Shown: positions 46,075-57,594, counted from the stretch's first letter. The stretch: 64,000 nucleotides of DNA from Pogona vitticeps (GCF_051106095.1 NC_135786.1:90925001-90989000); one strand, 5' to 3'. Program-made: numbers and translations. Notes: generated by a model not told the origin, from the letters alone.

Positions 46075-46270
46075 TTGACCCTTTGCCAAAGTAAAACAAC
46101 TTGGAGCAGCTTAAAGGGTAATCAATGTTATCTGGCATAAACCTTCATGGAGCACAGTTCACATCATCAGGCGCATGGAATTGCAATCTGTAAAAAAAAA
46201 TATGCCAACTAAAATCTGTCAGTCTTTAAGGTGCTACTAAACAGTCATTTCTGTTGCAACTACCACCTTC
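46075..46270. mobile_element. Back-to-back Penelope-like terminal repeats with hammerhead remnant
   Basis: On the minus strand, 46185-46080 reads CCTGATGATGTGAACTGTGC, then TCCATGAAGGTTTATGCC, then the ATTACCCTTTAAGCTGCTCC block: a Penelope terminus with a hammerhead ribozyme (CTGATGA kept, GAAA decayed to GAAG). On the plus strand, 46201-46265 reads TATGCCAACTAAAATCTGTC, then AGTCTTTAAGGTGCTAC: the same terminus in the opposite direction. Penelope elements are endonuclease-bearing retroelements that often carry such termini. Confidence 0.65.
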
Positions 46271-47913
46271 GGAAAATACTGTAAACAATTTAAATGGAGG
46301 GAATTGAATTTGTTCCTAGTCTTGAGATATGCTTGGTATGGTCATAATGTATACCATATGACACATAATCCAAAGGGGGCAGGCAAATCCCCAAAAGGCA
46401 ATTGGTCAAGCCCTAATGAGCATATTCAGATATTTTCTATGACTGGAAACATGGATGCCTCACTAAAAAAAAAAAGTCATCTCAAACTTGCAAAGGAGGA
46501 ATTTTCCCAACTAAGAGCTGCAGGTATCACTGTCCTTATTTGGCAGTATTAGAAAAGGTCACCTTTTCAGATGGATGAACTGCACTTGAAACATCCTCCC
46601 GGGTAATGTTGCTACAAGCCATATTTTCTCCTGTTTCAGCCTTTGCTGACTATCTCTTTTCCTTGTGTTTGCCCGTTTGTTTGAATAAAAGCTATAATAG
46701 TGACCATAACAGAATGAGAAAGTGGGTGGGGAGAATCACACCAAATTACACCCTACTTTTTGAATTTGTGTGATGCAGGTGTTGAGCTGACACAGGTCTA
46801 GAAATCAAGGTTTATAATCACAAAGCATGTATTCCCACTCACATCCCCTGCTGATCTTAGCAGAAAAAAAGATTATAGCCAGGAGGAGGAAGGGGAAAAG
46901 GAAATGGAAGAGAAACAGGAGAAGGAAGAACTAGTACAAATAAGCTTGGCAAATGAACTATCTGTCAACTAGGATGGAAACTGCAATAGTAGAATACAGG
47001 CAAGTCCTTCAAGGTGTTGGAGAAGGAGATACAGTCACTCATTACAAAGGACACGACCAAATTGCATGTGACTCAGGAGCACAGAACATCACACTTCCTC
47101 TCCTTACTCTGGCTCCCATTCCAATAGGACTACTTCAGGTCAAGCTCACACTGAGGTGTGAAGCCCACATCTGACTTGCAGCACTTCAGAGAGCAACAGG
47201 TCATGTCTAACTGGGTCCCTTTTGTATATGGAACAACCCCCCTCCTTGAGAATAGACATAATCCATACTCACTACAGTCAATATTTAAGGTCTGTCACAT
47301 TCCCAGAATTGATGATACTGTGCTGTACCTCTCAGGTCATATCACTCTGTGTTTCCCCATTCGTACAAATAATTTTGGTTTGGTATGATCTGGTTTTCAT
47401 TTTGGAAAACAAGAAACACTCACATAACATCACAGACGTTGACAAGATGTGAGTCGGAATATCTCCTAAAGAGTGCAAAGAGGGCCACCACAATCTGTGT
47501 ACTTTATATCCAGGCATTCACTGTGTCTGAGGGCTTCCACACATGCCTACTAACTATCCATATGGCACCATGATCTACCCATGTATAGTCCTTGTTTCAA
47601 GCCAGCCCTACCATGACATAGCAGCTGAGTCAGGCTGATACGTTTGCATGTCATAAAAGAGCCGCAAATTGTTATTGGATTTTTATCGCCAGGGACGGAA
47701 AGAGGTGCATCGTTTGCCAAAATTACTTGCTTTTCTGTATTTGGAGGCAGGGGAAGAAAAAAAAAAGAACAATACAACAAAAACAAATATAATCAAACTT
47801 GAATTCCTATTAATTTTGTTAGGGCAACTTTAAGACTCTATAAGCCAGTATAAGTTAGTGGAAAAAGTGACAAGACTAGGGCTCAGGGGATCTGGGTTTA
47901 AGCTATGGAAACA
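46271..47913. other. No recognised gene or repeat
   Basis: Single-copy-looking DNA. A purine-rich stretch lies at 46862-46935. No domain found in the short frames. Confidence 0.45.
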
Positions 47914-47925
47914 CATGGTGGAGTA

Positions 47926-48275
47926 AAGGTAAAGGTAAAGGTTCCCCTTGACAATTTTTGTCCAGTTGTGTTCGACTCTAGGGGGCGGTGCTCATCCCCA
48001 TTTTCAAGCCATAGAGCCAGCATTTGTCCGAAGACACTCTTCCATGGTCACATGGCCAGTGTGACGTAGACACGGAACGCTGTTACCTTCCCACTGAGGT
48101 GGTCCCTATTTATCTACTTGCATTTGCATGCTTTCGAACCGCTAGGTTGGTGGGAGCTGGGACAAGCGACGGGCGCTCACTCCATCGCGTGGATTCGATC
48201 TTACCACTGCTTGGTCTTCTGACCCTGCAGCACAGGCTTCTGCGGTTTAGCCCACAGCGCCACCACATCCCTTTT
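47926..48275 (-). mobile_element. tRNA-derived SINE with BovB-like tail, 12-bp target duplication
   Basis: Same family as 36241-36581. It is flanked by the exact 12-bp repeat CATGGTGGAGTA at 47914-47925 and 48276-48287. Minus-strand head GGGATGTGGTGGCGCTGTGG; tail AGAGTCGAACACAACTGGAC then GGGGAACCTTTACC and GTAAA repeats. Long exact flanks suggest a fairly recent insertion. Confidence 0.95.
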
Positions 48276-48287
48276 CATGGTGGAGTA

Positions 48288-48393
48288 GCACTGGTAAAAC
48301 TACTCCTTAAATATCTCACAAACCTCAGAAACCCGACTAGGATCACCAGAAGTTCGAATCAATTTACAACACACATAGAAGAAATAAATTGTA
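48288..48393. other. Spacer
   Basis: Nothing recognised. Confidence 0.4.
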
Positions 48394-48625
48394 ATAATTA
48401 AGTGCCATCAAGTTGCATCTCACTTACAGTAACCCTTTCCAGGGTTTTCTAGGTATGGAGTACTCAATAGGGTACTCTAACCATAACTCTTTCCCCTGAA
48501 ATTGCACAGCTTGCCCAGGACTATGTAGGCTGGCTCTTGTGTTACAAGGCATAGTGGTAAATCAAACTCACAACCCTGGAATCTGCAGTCAGGTGCCAAA
48601 CTCACTGAACTATCCAGCCAGTCCA
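48394..48625 (-). mobile_element. tRNA-derived SINE with RTE-like tail
   Basis: Minus-strand head GGCTGGATAGTTCAGTGAG (A box) and GGTTGTGAGTTTGATTTACC (B box), middle CCTGGGCAAGCTGTGC, tail GAGATGCAACTTGATGGCAC with AATTAAT ending. Confidence 0.82.
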
Positions 48626-49116
48626 GACTTCAACTGGTATACAGGAAGACCATGTGCAGGCAAAATCTAATTAGCACACACAATGATAAGACATCATACT
48701 TCTGCTTTGTTATATTGTTCCCAAAGCCTCTTAATTGGATACAATATATGCTGGAAATGTATTTTTGGAAAACTACAGTTCCCTGTATTCCCTCATCCAG
48801 CATGGCCTCTGCCAATGCTGGACAGAGTGTGCTGAGAAGTGTCATCTGAAGAAGTGATTTTCCAAGCTCTGCTTTTCACATTCTCAAGTTATTGCTGAGA
48901 AAGGTTCTGCCCCCAACATTAATTTTTTCCATGACTGAAATCTAGTAGTAAGTCACAACAGAATAGGCCCATTGAATCAGTGGAGATTTGTTGAGCGAAC
49001 ACCTTTGTAAGTACCTGTAATTCAATGGACCTACACTAGTTGTGATTTACTCTAGTTATGATTTACTACTGAATATACAGTAGTCCATGTCTTCTTCAGT
49101 CACCTTCTACTCTATT
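48626..49116. other. Mostly unrecognised; small MITE-like palindrome
   Basis: At about 48770-48840 AACTACAGTTCCCTGTATTC and CAGCATGGCC resemble one arm of the small hAT MITE family (compare 39627 and 53174). The rest is not recognised. Confidence 0.35.
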
Positions 49117-49420
49117 CTGTGCTGCAAGGTCAGAAGACCAGCAATGGTAAGATCGAATCCATGTGACAGAGTGAGCGCCCGTCGCTTGTCCCAGCTCCTG
49201 CCAACCTAGCAGTTCAAAAGCATGTAAATGCCAGTAGATAAATAGGTACTACCACGGTGGGAAGGTAACGTCGTTCTGTGTCTAGTCGCACTGGCCACGT
49301 GACCATGGAAACTGTCTATGGACAAACGCTGGCTCTACAGCTTGGAGATGGGGATGAGCACCGCCCCCTAGAGTTGAACACGACTGGACATTTGTCAAGG
49401 GGAACCTTTACCTTTACCTC
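49117..49420 (+). mobile_element. tRNA-derived SINE with BovB-like tail, 5'-truncated
   Basis: Starts within the head (GTGCTGCAAGGTCAGAAGACC), then GATCGAATCCATGTGACAG, and ends AACACGACTGGAC, GGGGAACCTTTACC. Same family as 36241 and 47926; the first 45 or so bases are missing. Confidence 0.88.
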
Positions 49421-50850
49421 CTTGTTCAAATGAGGAGAGTTCTAAAGATCTGAACATGAACCACACGTTCCAGCTCCTCGATCAAGTTGGCCACATTCTG
49501 AGCTTACAACCTGTCACAATGTTTAAGCCTTGCATCCTTCTCATTCATCAGCACACCAGCCATCCCTTTCAGACCAGCTGGATCATTTCCTTTTAATAGC
49601 AGCCAGATGTACTGCAACGAAGCAGCAAAGCAAATGGAAACTAAACACAAAACAATAAAAGTGGCTTACTCTGTGGTATTTGCTGAAAAACACACTTTAC
49701 ACCCTCAAGTACTCAAGGGGGTAAGTTTAATGAGCACAAAATATTCATCTCTAATAAGAACATACTGTCATAATCACCCTCTACACGTGATAAATAGATT
49801 ACTGGGGAGTTGCAGACTTTCATTTCTTGTCTGCCCTCAGTCCCCCCACTTTTTATTAAACTAATGCTTTGGCCACAAGGTAATTTAGTCAATTCTCTAA
49901 AAGCAAATCGCAAGTTCTCAAGACCCAATGGAGGGGATGTTTTGAATTTTGGTTTAAAACCCATTTTATCCAAATAAACTCTTCCCATTTTTAAAAAAAG
50001 CTGCCACCAACAATTTTGTTGTTCATTATAATCAGGCTCCCTGTTGGCTAACTTCTTATGGAAATCGTCTCCCTCTTTCATTTGAAGCAAAATTTATCAT
50101 CCAGCAAGCAAAGGCAGAAAACGTGTGAATGTCTAAAGCTTATGCAAATTAAGAGGCTATGCACACTGGCCCTAAAAATAGTAAATAATTACAACATTTC
50201 TTCAACATCTTATAATTATAAGCCCCCTGTCATCTTTTTCTCTGCTCTCTATAAGGTCACAGCTGTATTATATAAAATTTACAGTATATTACAAATTTTA
50301 AAATACACAATAATTAGCAGCTATGTATCTTCGGCCCCAGTGATTAATGTTCACACTAAGTGTAACAAAAATAATAACTAAAAATACCTAGCACTGTTTG
50401 CCTTATGTGGACAATGCACACTTTAAAGTTAATCATCAGCCCAAATTATCCAGTGGGCAATATTCTCTCTCTATTATAAAGCTGTTTGCCAAGTCCTCAG
50501 TGCACCCTTGGGCTGAATTCATTCTTAATGAAAAGACAAGAAGTCAACTCGTTGGCAGTCGTGCTGCTGATGTATACCTTAAGCATATTCCTTTACATTC
50601 AATAATGCTATCAAGCTTATTGAATTATAATGTCAAAGATATTAGGGGAAAGGATTGGAGTATTATTTCTCAAGCACTGTAACGGGCATTTGTATGGGAT
50701 ATTTAAAAAGATTTAAATCGTCAACTACTGGCAAAGTTGAGAGAATTTCCACTTCATTCCCTCCCCATCTGGATTTCGGCTTCGAAGATAAAGATAAGCT
50801 CTGGTTTTAGAAGGTTTTTCAATAATTGTAATGTAGGTCTAGGTGTGAGT
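49421..50850. other. No recognised gene; possible conserved non-coding blocks
   Basis: Complex AT-rich DNA. A 125-codon minus-strand frame (49713-50090) has no domain that I know. The stretch 50398-50690 contains homeodomain-like cores (GTTAATCATCAGCCCAAATT, CTTATTGAATTATAATGTC) and no repeat signature. Ends in a short CA run at 50855-50874. Confidence 0.25.
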
Positions 50851-50885
50851 GTACACACACACACACGCACACACGGGATGCTAAT

Positions 50886-52080
50886 ATACTAATAGAATAT
50901 TATGGGAAACAACAACAACATGATAAAGGAAACAAACCAGCTCATGTATAGCAGAGCTACCGTAATAAACATGGCACTTGGTTACAAGCTGCAAAAAAAA
51001 CAGAAAATTCCCAACACTCCAAAATGGAAAATTCAGCTGGAAAGAAAAATAAAACAAATTACGTCCAAACATTAGCAACTGAAAACACTTGAAAGATTCA
51101 AAACTTGAAAATGAAAAAGTAAAAGCCAGACTATGCAAAATATATGACCTAGAAAGGAAAACAATCCTTGAAACTATGGAAGAATTGAAACAGCAGCTAA
51201 TAGCTACAGCAAAGAAAATTGAAATGGATGCTTGAAACAATTTCAAAATAACCAACGATTATTCTATACATCACTAGGAGAAAATGTAGGGCAAAATGAA
51301 TTAGGTCCATGTAAAGATGATGCTATAAAATTTTGGAAAGAAATGTGGGAAAGCCCAACCAGACATAACAAAAACGTCTCATGGATTAAAAACATTTGTA
51401 AAGAAACTCAAGGGAAACAAATGGATGATATTGTAATAACTGAAATGATTAAGAGGCAAGTAAAAGCTGTGAAAAATTGGAGTGCATCTGGTCCAGATGA
51501 GCTGCATGGATTTTGGTTAAAGCATCTAACAAGTCTCCATCAACGTATAGCAGTGCAATTTAACCAATAACTTCAAAATTCTAAACAGAAGACGGGATGA
51601 CAACAGGCCCCACATTTCTGATAATAAAAGATGATCAAAGGGCAATGAACCCAGTAATTATCGACCTATTACATGCCTTCCAACAATGTTTCAAGCTCTT
51701 CACAGGAGTACTTGCAAGATCAATACATAAATACTTAGCTGAAAACTTCCTATATCCAACTGAACAGAAAGGGAACTTTAAAAAGTCAAGAAGCACAAAT
51801 GTTCAGCTGCTTACTGATACTGTAAAATGGTCCTGAAGAATTCAAAAAGATGAAAAACAAACCTTAACAGGGCCTGGATGGACTATAAAAAGGCATTTGA
51901 CTCATTGCCACACAGCTGGATTAAAATGTTTGGGATTAGTAAAAACATTCAGAAGTTCCTCAAGAAAAACATGGATAAATGGAAAACCATCTTAATGGCC
52001 CATGGTGAAGAAATTGAGGAAGTTAACATCAACTTGAAGTGCCAGTTAGAGAAAGGGGTGGACTCTGGGGAACTTGTAGC
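50886..52080 (+). mobile_element. R4-clade LINE fragment
   Basis: Plus-strand frames carry an R4/Dong-type reverse transcriptase: FWKEMWESPTRHNKNVSWI, KNWSASGPDELHGFWLKHL, an FKLFTGVLARSIHKYL block, the EQKGNFKKSRSTNVQL block, and MDYKKAFDSLPHSWI (motif A). R4 elements use a restriction-like endonuclease rather than the APE type of the other LINEs here. Both ends are truncated: the sequence fades after about 52030, before motif C, and the N-terminal zinc fingers are absent. About three interruptions break the frame. Confidence 0.85.
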
Positions 52081-52842
52081 TGTTCTTCTTTGTGGATTTC
52101 TTCTACTGTGTAGCAAAAGGAGAAGTTTATGAGAAATTCAAAACTCTGCAACAATTTCAACACCTTGGCAATGGGACCAAGTGCTCTACTTCCCCTCAGG
52201 GCAAAAAGGCTAGCTTAAGGAGTTTAGAGAAGGGCGGGATGGCACACATAGAGATCTATCCCCCCCTCCAGCACCTTGCCATTGCTTCCTTCCACCTCCT
52301 GTCCAGTAGCTGCCTCACTATGGCTAATGGCAGCAAAACACAGAGGTGAAAAACAAATGAAACTGTGCTGCTCTCTTCGCCATGGATTTTAGATGTTGGC
52401 CTCATGAATCTGCTGAAAATGAAGTTTTCCTTTGTAGTTGGGTCATTGTTGCTCTCTGTTGTATTCATTCTGGGAGCCCCATTGTCCAAAGAGGATCCAT
52501 GCCTAATTTTCTTTCCCGTTACCTCCTCTCGGCCCTGCCAGAGCAATATAAATTGGCCTCGCTGGTGAAGGGAAGAGGCCCAAACTGCACCATCAGCAAT
52601 ATTTCTTAAAGTGAACTATCTCTGACAGTGCATTGTTTGAGACTATTTTCAGATGAGTGTGCAGCCTGGGTGTCAGCTGCTCAGTGGTGATCTTTCCTTC
52701 GACACCCTTCCCCAAGTGGATTGCATAAATAAACAGAGTCTATTTGAACAAGACCAATGACAGCAAAATTGCTTGCTTGTCTCTAAAAGGACTCTAATAA
52801 TGTGCACCAAGGGAGAAAGCCTGCGGTTTGACAGACCTTCTT
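52081..52842. other. No recognised gene or repeat
   Basis: Single-copy-looking sequence; a 96-codon minus-strand frame (52256-52546) has no domain. Confidence 0.4.
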
Positions 52843-52849
52843 TCACACA

Positions 52850-52946
<97 letters not shown>
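52843..52946. repeat. (CA)n microsatellite
   Basis: About 50 CA/AC units with one T interruption near the left end. Confidence 0.98.
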
Positions 52947-52948
<2 letters not shown>

Positions 52949-53173
52949 TCCATGTGGATAGCAAGGAGAAAGCATTTTAAAGTGCATCCCTAGTTAATTA
53001 CATTCAAAAGAGTAATAATAAAATAACCTATTACACTTAAGAACTTCCTCTTTAAAATATCAAGCATTTGACAACTGTCATAGAGGAAATATCAGCATTC
53101 AGGACCACATTTTTTTGCGGCTTGTTTTCTGCTGGCAATTTGGGCACCAAATTAATAGAGGTGTGCTAGAGAT
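52947..53173. other. Spacer
   Basis: Nothing recognised. Confidence 0.4.
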
Positions 53174-53310
53174 GTAGTTCCCAACTTTGGGTGATGTAGG
53201 TGTTCTTGGACTACAATTCCCAGAAGCCTTCACCACCAGCTTGTGCTGGTTGGGGTTTCTGGGAGTTGCAGTTCAAGAACACCCGCAACACCCAAGATTA
53301 GGAACTACAG
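53174..53310. mobile_element. Small hAT-type MITE
   Basis: Ends GTAGTTCCCAACTTTGGGTG and CACCCAAGATTAGGAACTAC are inverted. Inside, GTGTTCTTGGACTACAATTC pairs with GTTGCAGTTCAAGAACAC. 137 bp, non-coding. Confidence 0.75.
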
Positions 53311-53399
53311 TGCCAAAGGGAAATTACATCTTCCCATTCACCATTGCCTGAAGCACTTCCACCCATGCTAACTCACAGACAAAAAAGAAACCATCTCTA

Positions 53400-53563
53400 G
53401 ATCAGTACAGCAATGGAACCAGTTACCCTGAGAGATGGTGATTGCTCCAACACTGGAGAGAAATTTAGACAACCGCCTGGCAGATCTCCTTTGATTTGGA
53501 TCCCTGGGGTTGAACTCGATGGCCTCTAGGCCCCTTCCAACTTCATGGTTCTATGATTCTGTG
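53400..53563 (+). mobile_element. CR1 LINE 3' end
   Basis: CAATGGAACCAGTTACCCTG, then the TCCAACACTGGAGA, GAACTCGATGGCCTCTAGG and TTCTATGATTCTGTGA tail, as at 45437. Only the last 160 bases are present. Confidence 0.82.
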
Positions 53564-53967
53564 ATCCTCACCTGAAACTTGACTTCCTGTCTGGAGACTT
53601 GGAGAAACATAGCCATCTCCTAAGACGTCAGCCAATACCCTGAGACCTGGTCACCGTTCTGAGTCTGACATTTCCACTACATGGTAGGCAGTCCAGTCCA
53701 TAGGCACTCATTTGGACTCTTGTTGAAGACAGGACACTTTTTCCCCTTCACCCAGTAAGGATTTTCATTGCATTTTTCAGTACAGGGAAGGCTATGGTAA
53801 AAAAACCAACAGGTAAATTCATGGACATTTGCAAATGTCTTTATATTTGGGATGGAAAGAACGTGACATTTAAACAAACTGAAGGTGAGGTAAAACCAAA
53901 CTGATAGATTTGGCTAATGGAAACATGGCAGAAGTTCACTTCAGTTCATTCTTGAAGAGGTGACCAA
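53564..53967. other. No recognised feature
   Basis: Spacer; nothing recognised. Confidence 0.4.
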
Positions 53968-54205
53968 TCTTTGCAAATTCCATGTGTCGTCAAGTCAGTT
54001 CTGACTTACAGTGAGCCTTTTCAGGTTTTTCAAGGTACAGAAGACTCAGACATGGTTTACCCTTCCATTCTTCTGGGGACTTCCTGGGACTGTGCAGCTT
54101 GCGCAAGGCCACACAGGCTGGCTCTACTCACAGGAAGCCCAGTGGGGACTCGAACTCCCCACCTTAGCCAAATAACCAAACAATTGAGCTGTCCAGAAAG
54201 CCCTA
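53968..54205 (-). mobile_element. tRNA-derived SINE with RTE-like tail
   Basis: Minus-strand head GACAGCTCAATTGTTTGG and GTTCGAGTCCCCACTGGG (B box), middle GGCCTTGCGCAAGCTGCAC, tail GTAAGTCAGAACTGACTTGA. Confidence 0.82.
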
Positions 54206-54379
54206 TTTTGTATTAGGAATGGGAAAAAAGAATCATCGTGTTTTTGAAATGTGAAGGTAGAAACAAGCAGACCTGACAGATCTTCCCATTCTTAGATTAT
54301 GATGATGGCTAGAGGCACTGTCTTCAGTTGGCTAGTGCCTACCCTGAAACATTACGTATGAGGAGCACATCAGTGTCCA
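54206..54379. other. Spacer
   Basis: Nothing recognised. Confidence 0.4.
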
Positions 54380-54830
54380 GTTTGTCTTATCCGCTGTGTG
54401 AGAACTTCACAGAGCACAAATGCATTTCTTTTATTACAAACTGGGGAAAAGGTTAATCATAAATAAAGTATAAAAACAGAGGCCAAAATCCTATTATAAT
54501 TCCCGTAAGCATAATGTAAATGGTGTAATTTTTCAAGGCAAATTGCTACAGGTTACAAAGACAGAGTAGACTTTCTCTATTGTACAACAAATTGCACAAT
54601 GCAGGGCTCAACAAATAATATCTACACAAATTTTGTAACTTGTACTAATTGGCTGCCCAAGGTTGGATTACTTGCATTACGCCATCATTAAAAAAACCAG
54701 AATAAAATAATGGCAAGAAAAATAAAAAAAATCCTCTGGATACTAAACATATGAAATGTCCTATTCACTTGAAATGATGTATTCACATACTTCTCTCTCA
54801 CTTACAAAGTTTTCAAATGAGTTAGAATCT
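54380..54830. other. Candidate conserved non-coding element
   Basis: AT-rich, complex, no repeat signature; for example TTTATTACAAACTGGGG, GCATAATGTAAATGG and ATTGTACAACAAATTGC. Texture-based guess only. Confidence 0.2.
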
Positions 54831-55255
54831 CTCCCCATAACAAAGCCTCCCATTCTTTCACTATTGCAGATCTCCATTATTTTCAGAATTGTACCAGGGG
54901 TTTTTTTTTAAAGGGAGCATGTTACAGTGGTGCCTTGATTTACAAACTTCATCCATTCCAGAAGATGATTGTAACTTGAAATGGTCATAAGACAAAGCAC
55001 CATTTCCCATAGGAATGCATTGAAATGTGATTAATCTGTTCCGGCCATTTTTTGGTCGTATCTCAAGGCGCTGGTCGCAAGTCGATGCATTAATTTCCAT
55101 AGGAACTAATTGAAAAGCTGTTAATCCATCCACTACCACTAGGGGGAGACATTTTAAAAAACCCTAAGATGACATAAGTTAATAAAAGGGCAGGTAAGGA
55201 GGGAGGGAGGGGACAATGGGGAAAAGAGGAAAGAAAGAAGGTCATCACTGGGGCA

Positions 55256-55458
55256 CACAGACCCCTCAGACAAAGGTTTGTGCTTTTAAGCACAAAAATA
55301 GAGAGGATATATGGGGGGGGGGAGAGAGACTTTGGAGTCTAAAACACATTTTAAACCCACACGTTAAACCCACACATTTTAAACCCACACATGTTAAACC
55401 AACACCTTTTAAACAAACACCTTTTAAACAAACACCTTTTAAAACAAAAGAGAGATCA
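55256..55458. repeat. Direct repeat inside Tigger, copy 1
   Basis: Starts CACACAGACCCCTCAGACAA, contains GGTTTGTGCTTTTAAGCAC and ACTTTGGAGTCTAAAACAC, and then several ACACCTTTTAAAC-type units, ending AAAACAAAAGAGAGATC. Matches 57358-57536. Confidence 0.85.
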
Positions 55459-55760
55459 CTTAGCTTTTGGTGTCTTCTGGAGGACATCTCAGTGACATCT
55501 CCATCAGAGGTCTCCTTAGGTATAGTAGAGGTGATTTCTGGTTGGAGGACAGGCAGGCGGGTGGTGAGATGGTCATCATTGGGAGGTAGAGCTCCCCTCC
55601 TTTGGGTCATCTTCTCCAGGGGTTTCCTCTCTATCTCTCTTTGCTTCAGGCTCCATTCTGGTGAAAACTCTGTCCAATTTTGTCTGTTTCATCCTGTGCT
55701 GCAAAACCTTTCTGACACGGCTGACCACGTTGTTGTTCATCATGTCCAAAACTCTGCCTG

Positions 55761-57269
55761 TCACAGTCCTGTTTGGGTGGTGCCTCTCAAAGACGTCCTG
55801 GCACTCGGTCCATTTCTTGCAGATGGATTTATCTCCTCACTGCTAACCTGCACTCTCTCTTGCTCTTCCTCAGTGGAAAGCTCCACCACAAGAGCCTTCT
55901 GCTGCTCAGTTTGCAGTTCTGCTTCTTCTGTGGTCAACTCCTCTTTTTGGTCTTCAACCAGCTCCTCTACATCCTCCTCATTGACATCCAGACCCATGCC
56001 TTCACCAATGGAAACAATGCCCCTCACCACCTGTGGATCAATCCCCTCAGTGCCACTGTCTGTGACACATTCTGGCCACAGTTTCCTCCAGGCTGAGTTC
56101 AAGGTCCGAGTTGTGACATCTTGCCAGGCCTTGTCAATGACTCTGACACAGTGGAGGACATTGAAATGTGTCTTCCAGAACTCTTTCAGGGTCAAGGACA
56201 TCTCCTCGGAGATATTGAAACACCTGATGAAGAGTGCCTTTGCGTAGCACTTCTTGAAGTTGCTGATCACTTGCTGGTCCATGGGCTGCAGAAGAGGTAT
56301 TGTGTTGAGGGGCAGGAATTGACCCTGATGAAATCCTCGTCAATATCATCCACCAAGGTTGGGGTGTGTGCCAGGGCATTGTCCATCAGAAGAAGGCACC
56401 TTTTAGGAAGCTGGTTGTCAGACAGATATTTTTTGACAGTGGATTCATAGAGCCATTCCAGAAACAGCTGTCTTGTCATTCAAGCTCTTGTGTTGGCCCT
56501 CCACATGACAGGCAGTGTGGCCTTGTTAACTTTCTCTCGATGCAATGGGCGAGGAGTCTGGGAGTGGTACACCAGCAGAGGCTTGATCTTCAGATAGCTG
56601 GTGGTGTTGGCACACAGCAAAAGGGTCAATCTGTCCTTCATGGGTTTGTGGCCTGGTATTTTCTCTTCCTCCTCAGTGATGAAGGTTCTGTTGGGCATCT
56701 TCTTCCAGAAGAGCCCTGTCTCATCACAGTTGAAGACTTGCTGGGGGAGATAGTCTTCTTTCTTGATGAATTTGACAAAGTCCAACTTGAAGGCTTCTGC
56801 AGTGGTATGATCAGAACTTGTAGCCTCCCCATGTCTTATCACGCTGTGGATGCTCCTTCTCTTTTGGAGCTTTTGAAACCATCCTCTGCTAGCTTTGAAT
56901 TCTTCCTGCGGTGCACTTTTGGGAGGGGGGTTTCCACTAAATGACTGTGCAGCTTCTTGGCTTTCTCACAAATCATGGCTTCACTGATGTTTTCCCCTTT
57001 CAGCTGTTTCTCATTCATCCACACCAGTAAAAGTTTTTCCACCTCTTCAATCAGGGGGGTCCTGTTCTTTGTTATGATTGTGACTCCTTTTGCCACATCA
57101 AGACATCTTTCTTCTTCAATATGGTGGAGATGGTTAACTTTGGCATCTTGTATTCAGAGGCCAGTTGAGTCACACACATTCCATGCTCATGCTTTTTGAT
57201 TATGTCCTTCTTTACTTCAGTGGAGATGATCTTCTTCTTCCCTTTGCTCTGCTCTTTCCTTGGAGCCAT
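55761..57269 (-). pseudogene. Tigger transposase, broken
   Basis: The region spans about 503 codons, the usual length for Tigger/TIGD proteins. It starts at MAPRKEQSKGKKKIISTEVK with a CENP-B-type helix-turn-helix (VTQLASEYKMPKLTISTIL). The second DNA-binding part follows (LLVWMNEKQLKGENISEAMI). The DDE catalytic domain has NCDETGLFWKK (first Asp near 56725), LLLMDNALAHTP (second Asp near 56383) and MDQQVISNFKK (third Asp near 56279). The C-terminal third is acidic and Glu-rich. About three frameshifts and one in-frame stop (near 56481) separate the pieces. All three catalytic aspartates are still present, so inactivation is modest in extent. It would cut and paste DNA at TA. Confidence 0.92.
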
Positions 57270-57311
57270 GAGTACTGTTCAGCAGACCACACACCACACA
57301 GCAGTACTGTA

Positions 57312-57594
57312 CAGTACACAAACTCTAGGAGGCACAGAATACAAAAAAAAAACATTCCAGCCAACAGATCCCTCAGACAAAGGTTTGTGCTTTTAAGCAC
57401 AAAAAGAGAGAGGATAGAGAGAGAAAAAAGACAATGGGGGGGGGGAGAGACACTTTGGAGTCTAAAACACATTTTAAACCCAGACTTTTTAAACTGACAC
57501 CTTTTAAACCAAACACATTTTAAAACAAAAGAGAGGTCGCAGTACACAAACCCTAGGAGCCACAGAATTTTGTAAAAAAACATTCTAGCAGGGA
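57312..57594. repeat. Direct repeat inside Tigger, copy 2, with a smaller duplication around it
   Basis: 57358-57536 repeats copy 1. In addition GTACACAAACTCTAGGAGGC to ACATTCCAGCC (57312-57362) recurs at 57541-57592, so copy 2 is itself bracketed by a shorter direct repeat. The arrangement fits unequal exchange or replication slippage within the transposon. Confidence 0.8.

Noticed and set aside
49713-50090. 125-codon minus-strand frame
   Set aside because: No known motif and no sign of coding bias; possibly part of a non-coding conserved block instead.
55216-56247. 343-codon plus-strand frame
   Set aside because: Antisense to the Tigger transposase and the internal repeat; rich in Ser as expected for the complement of Glu-rich codons.
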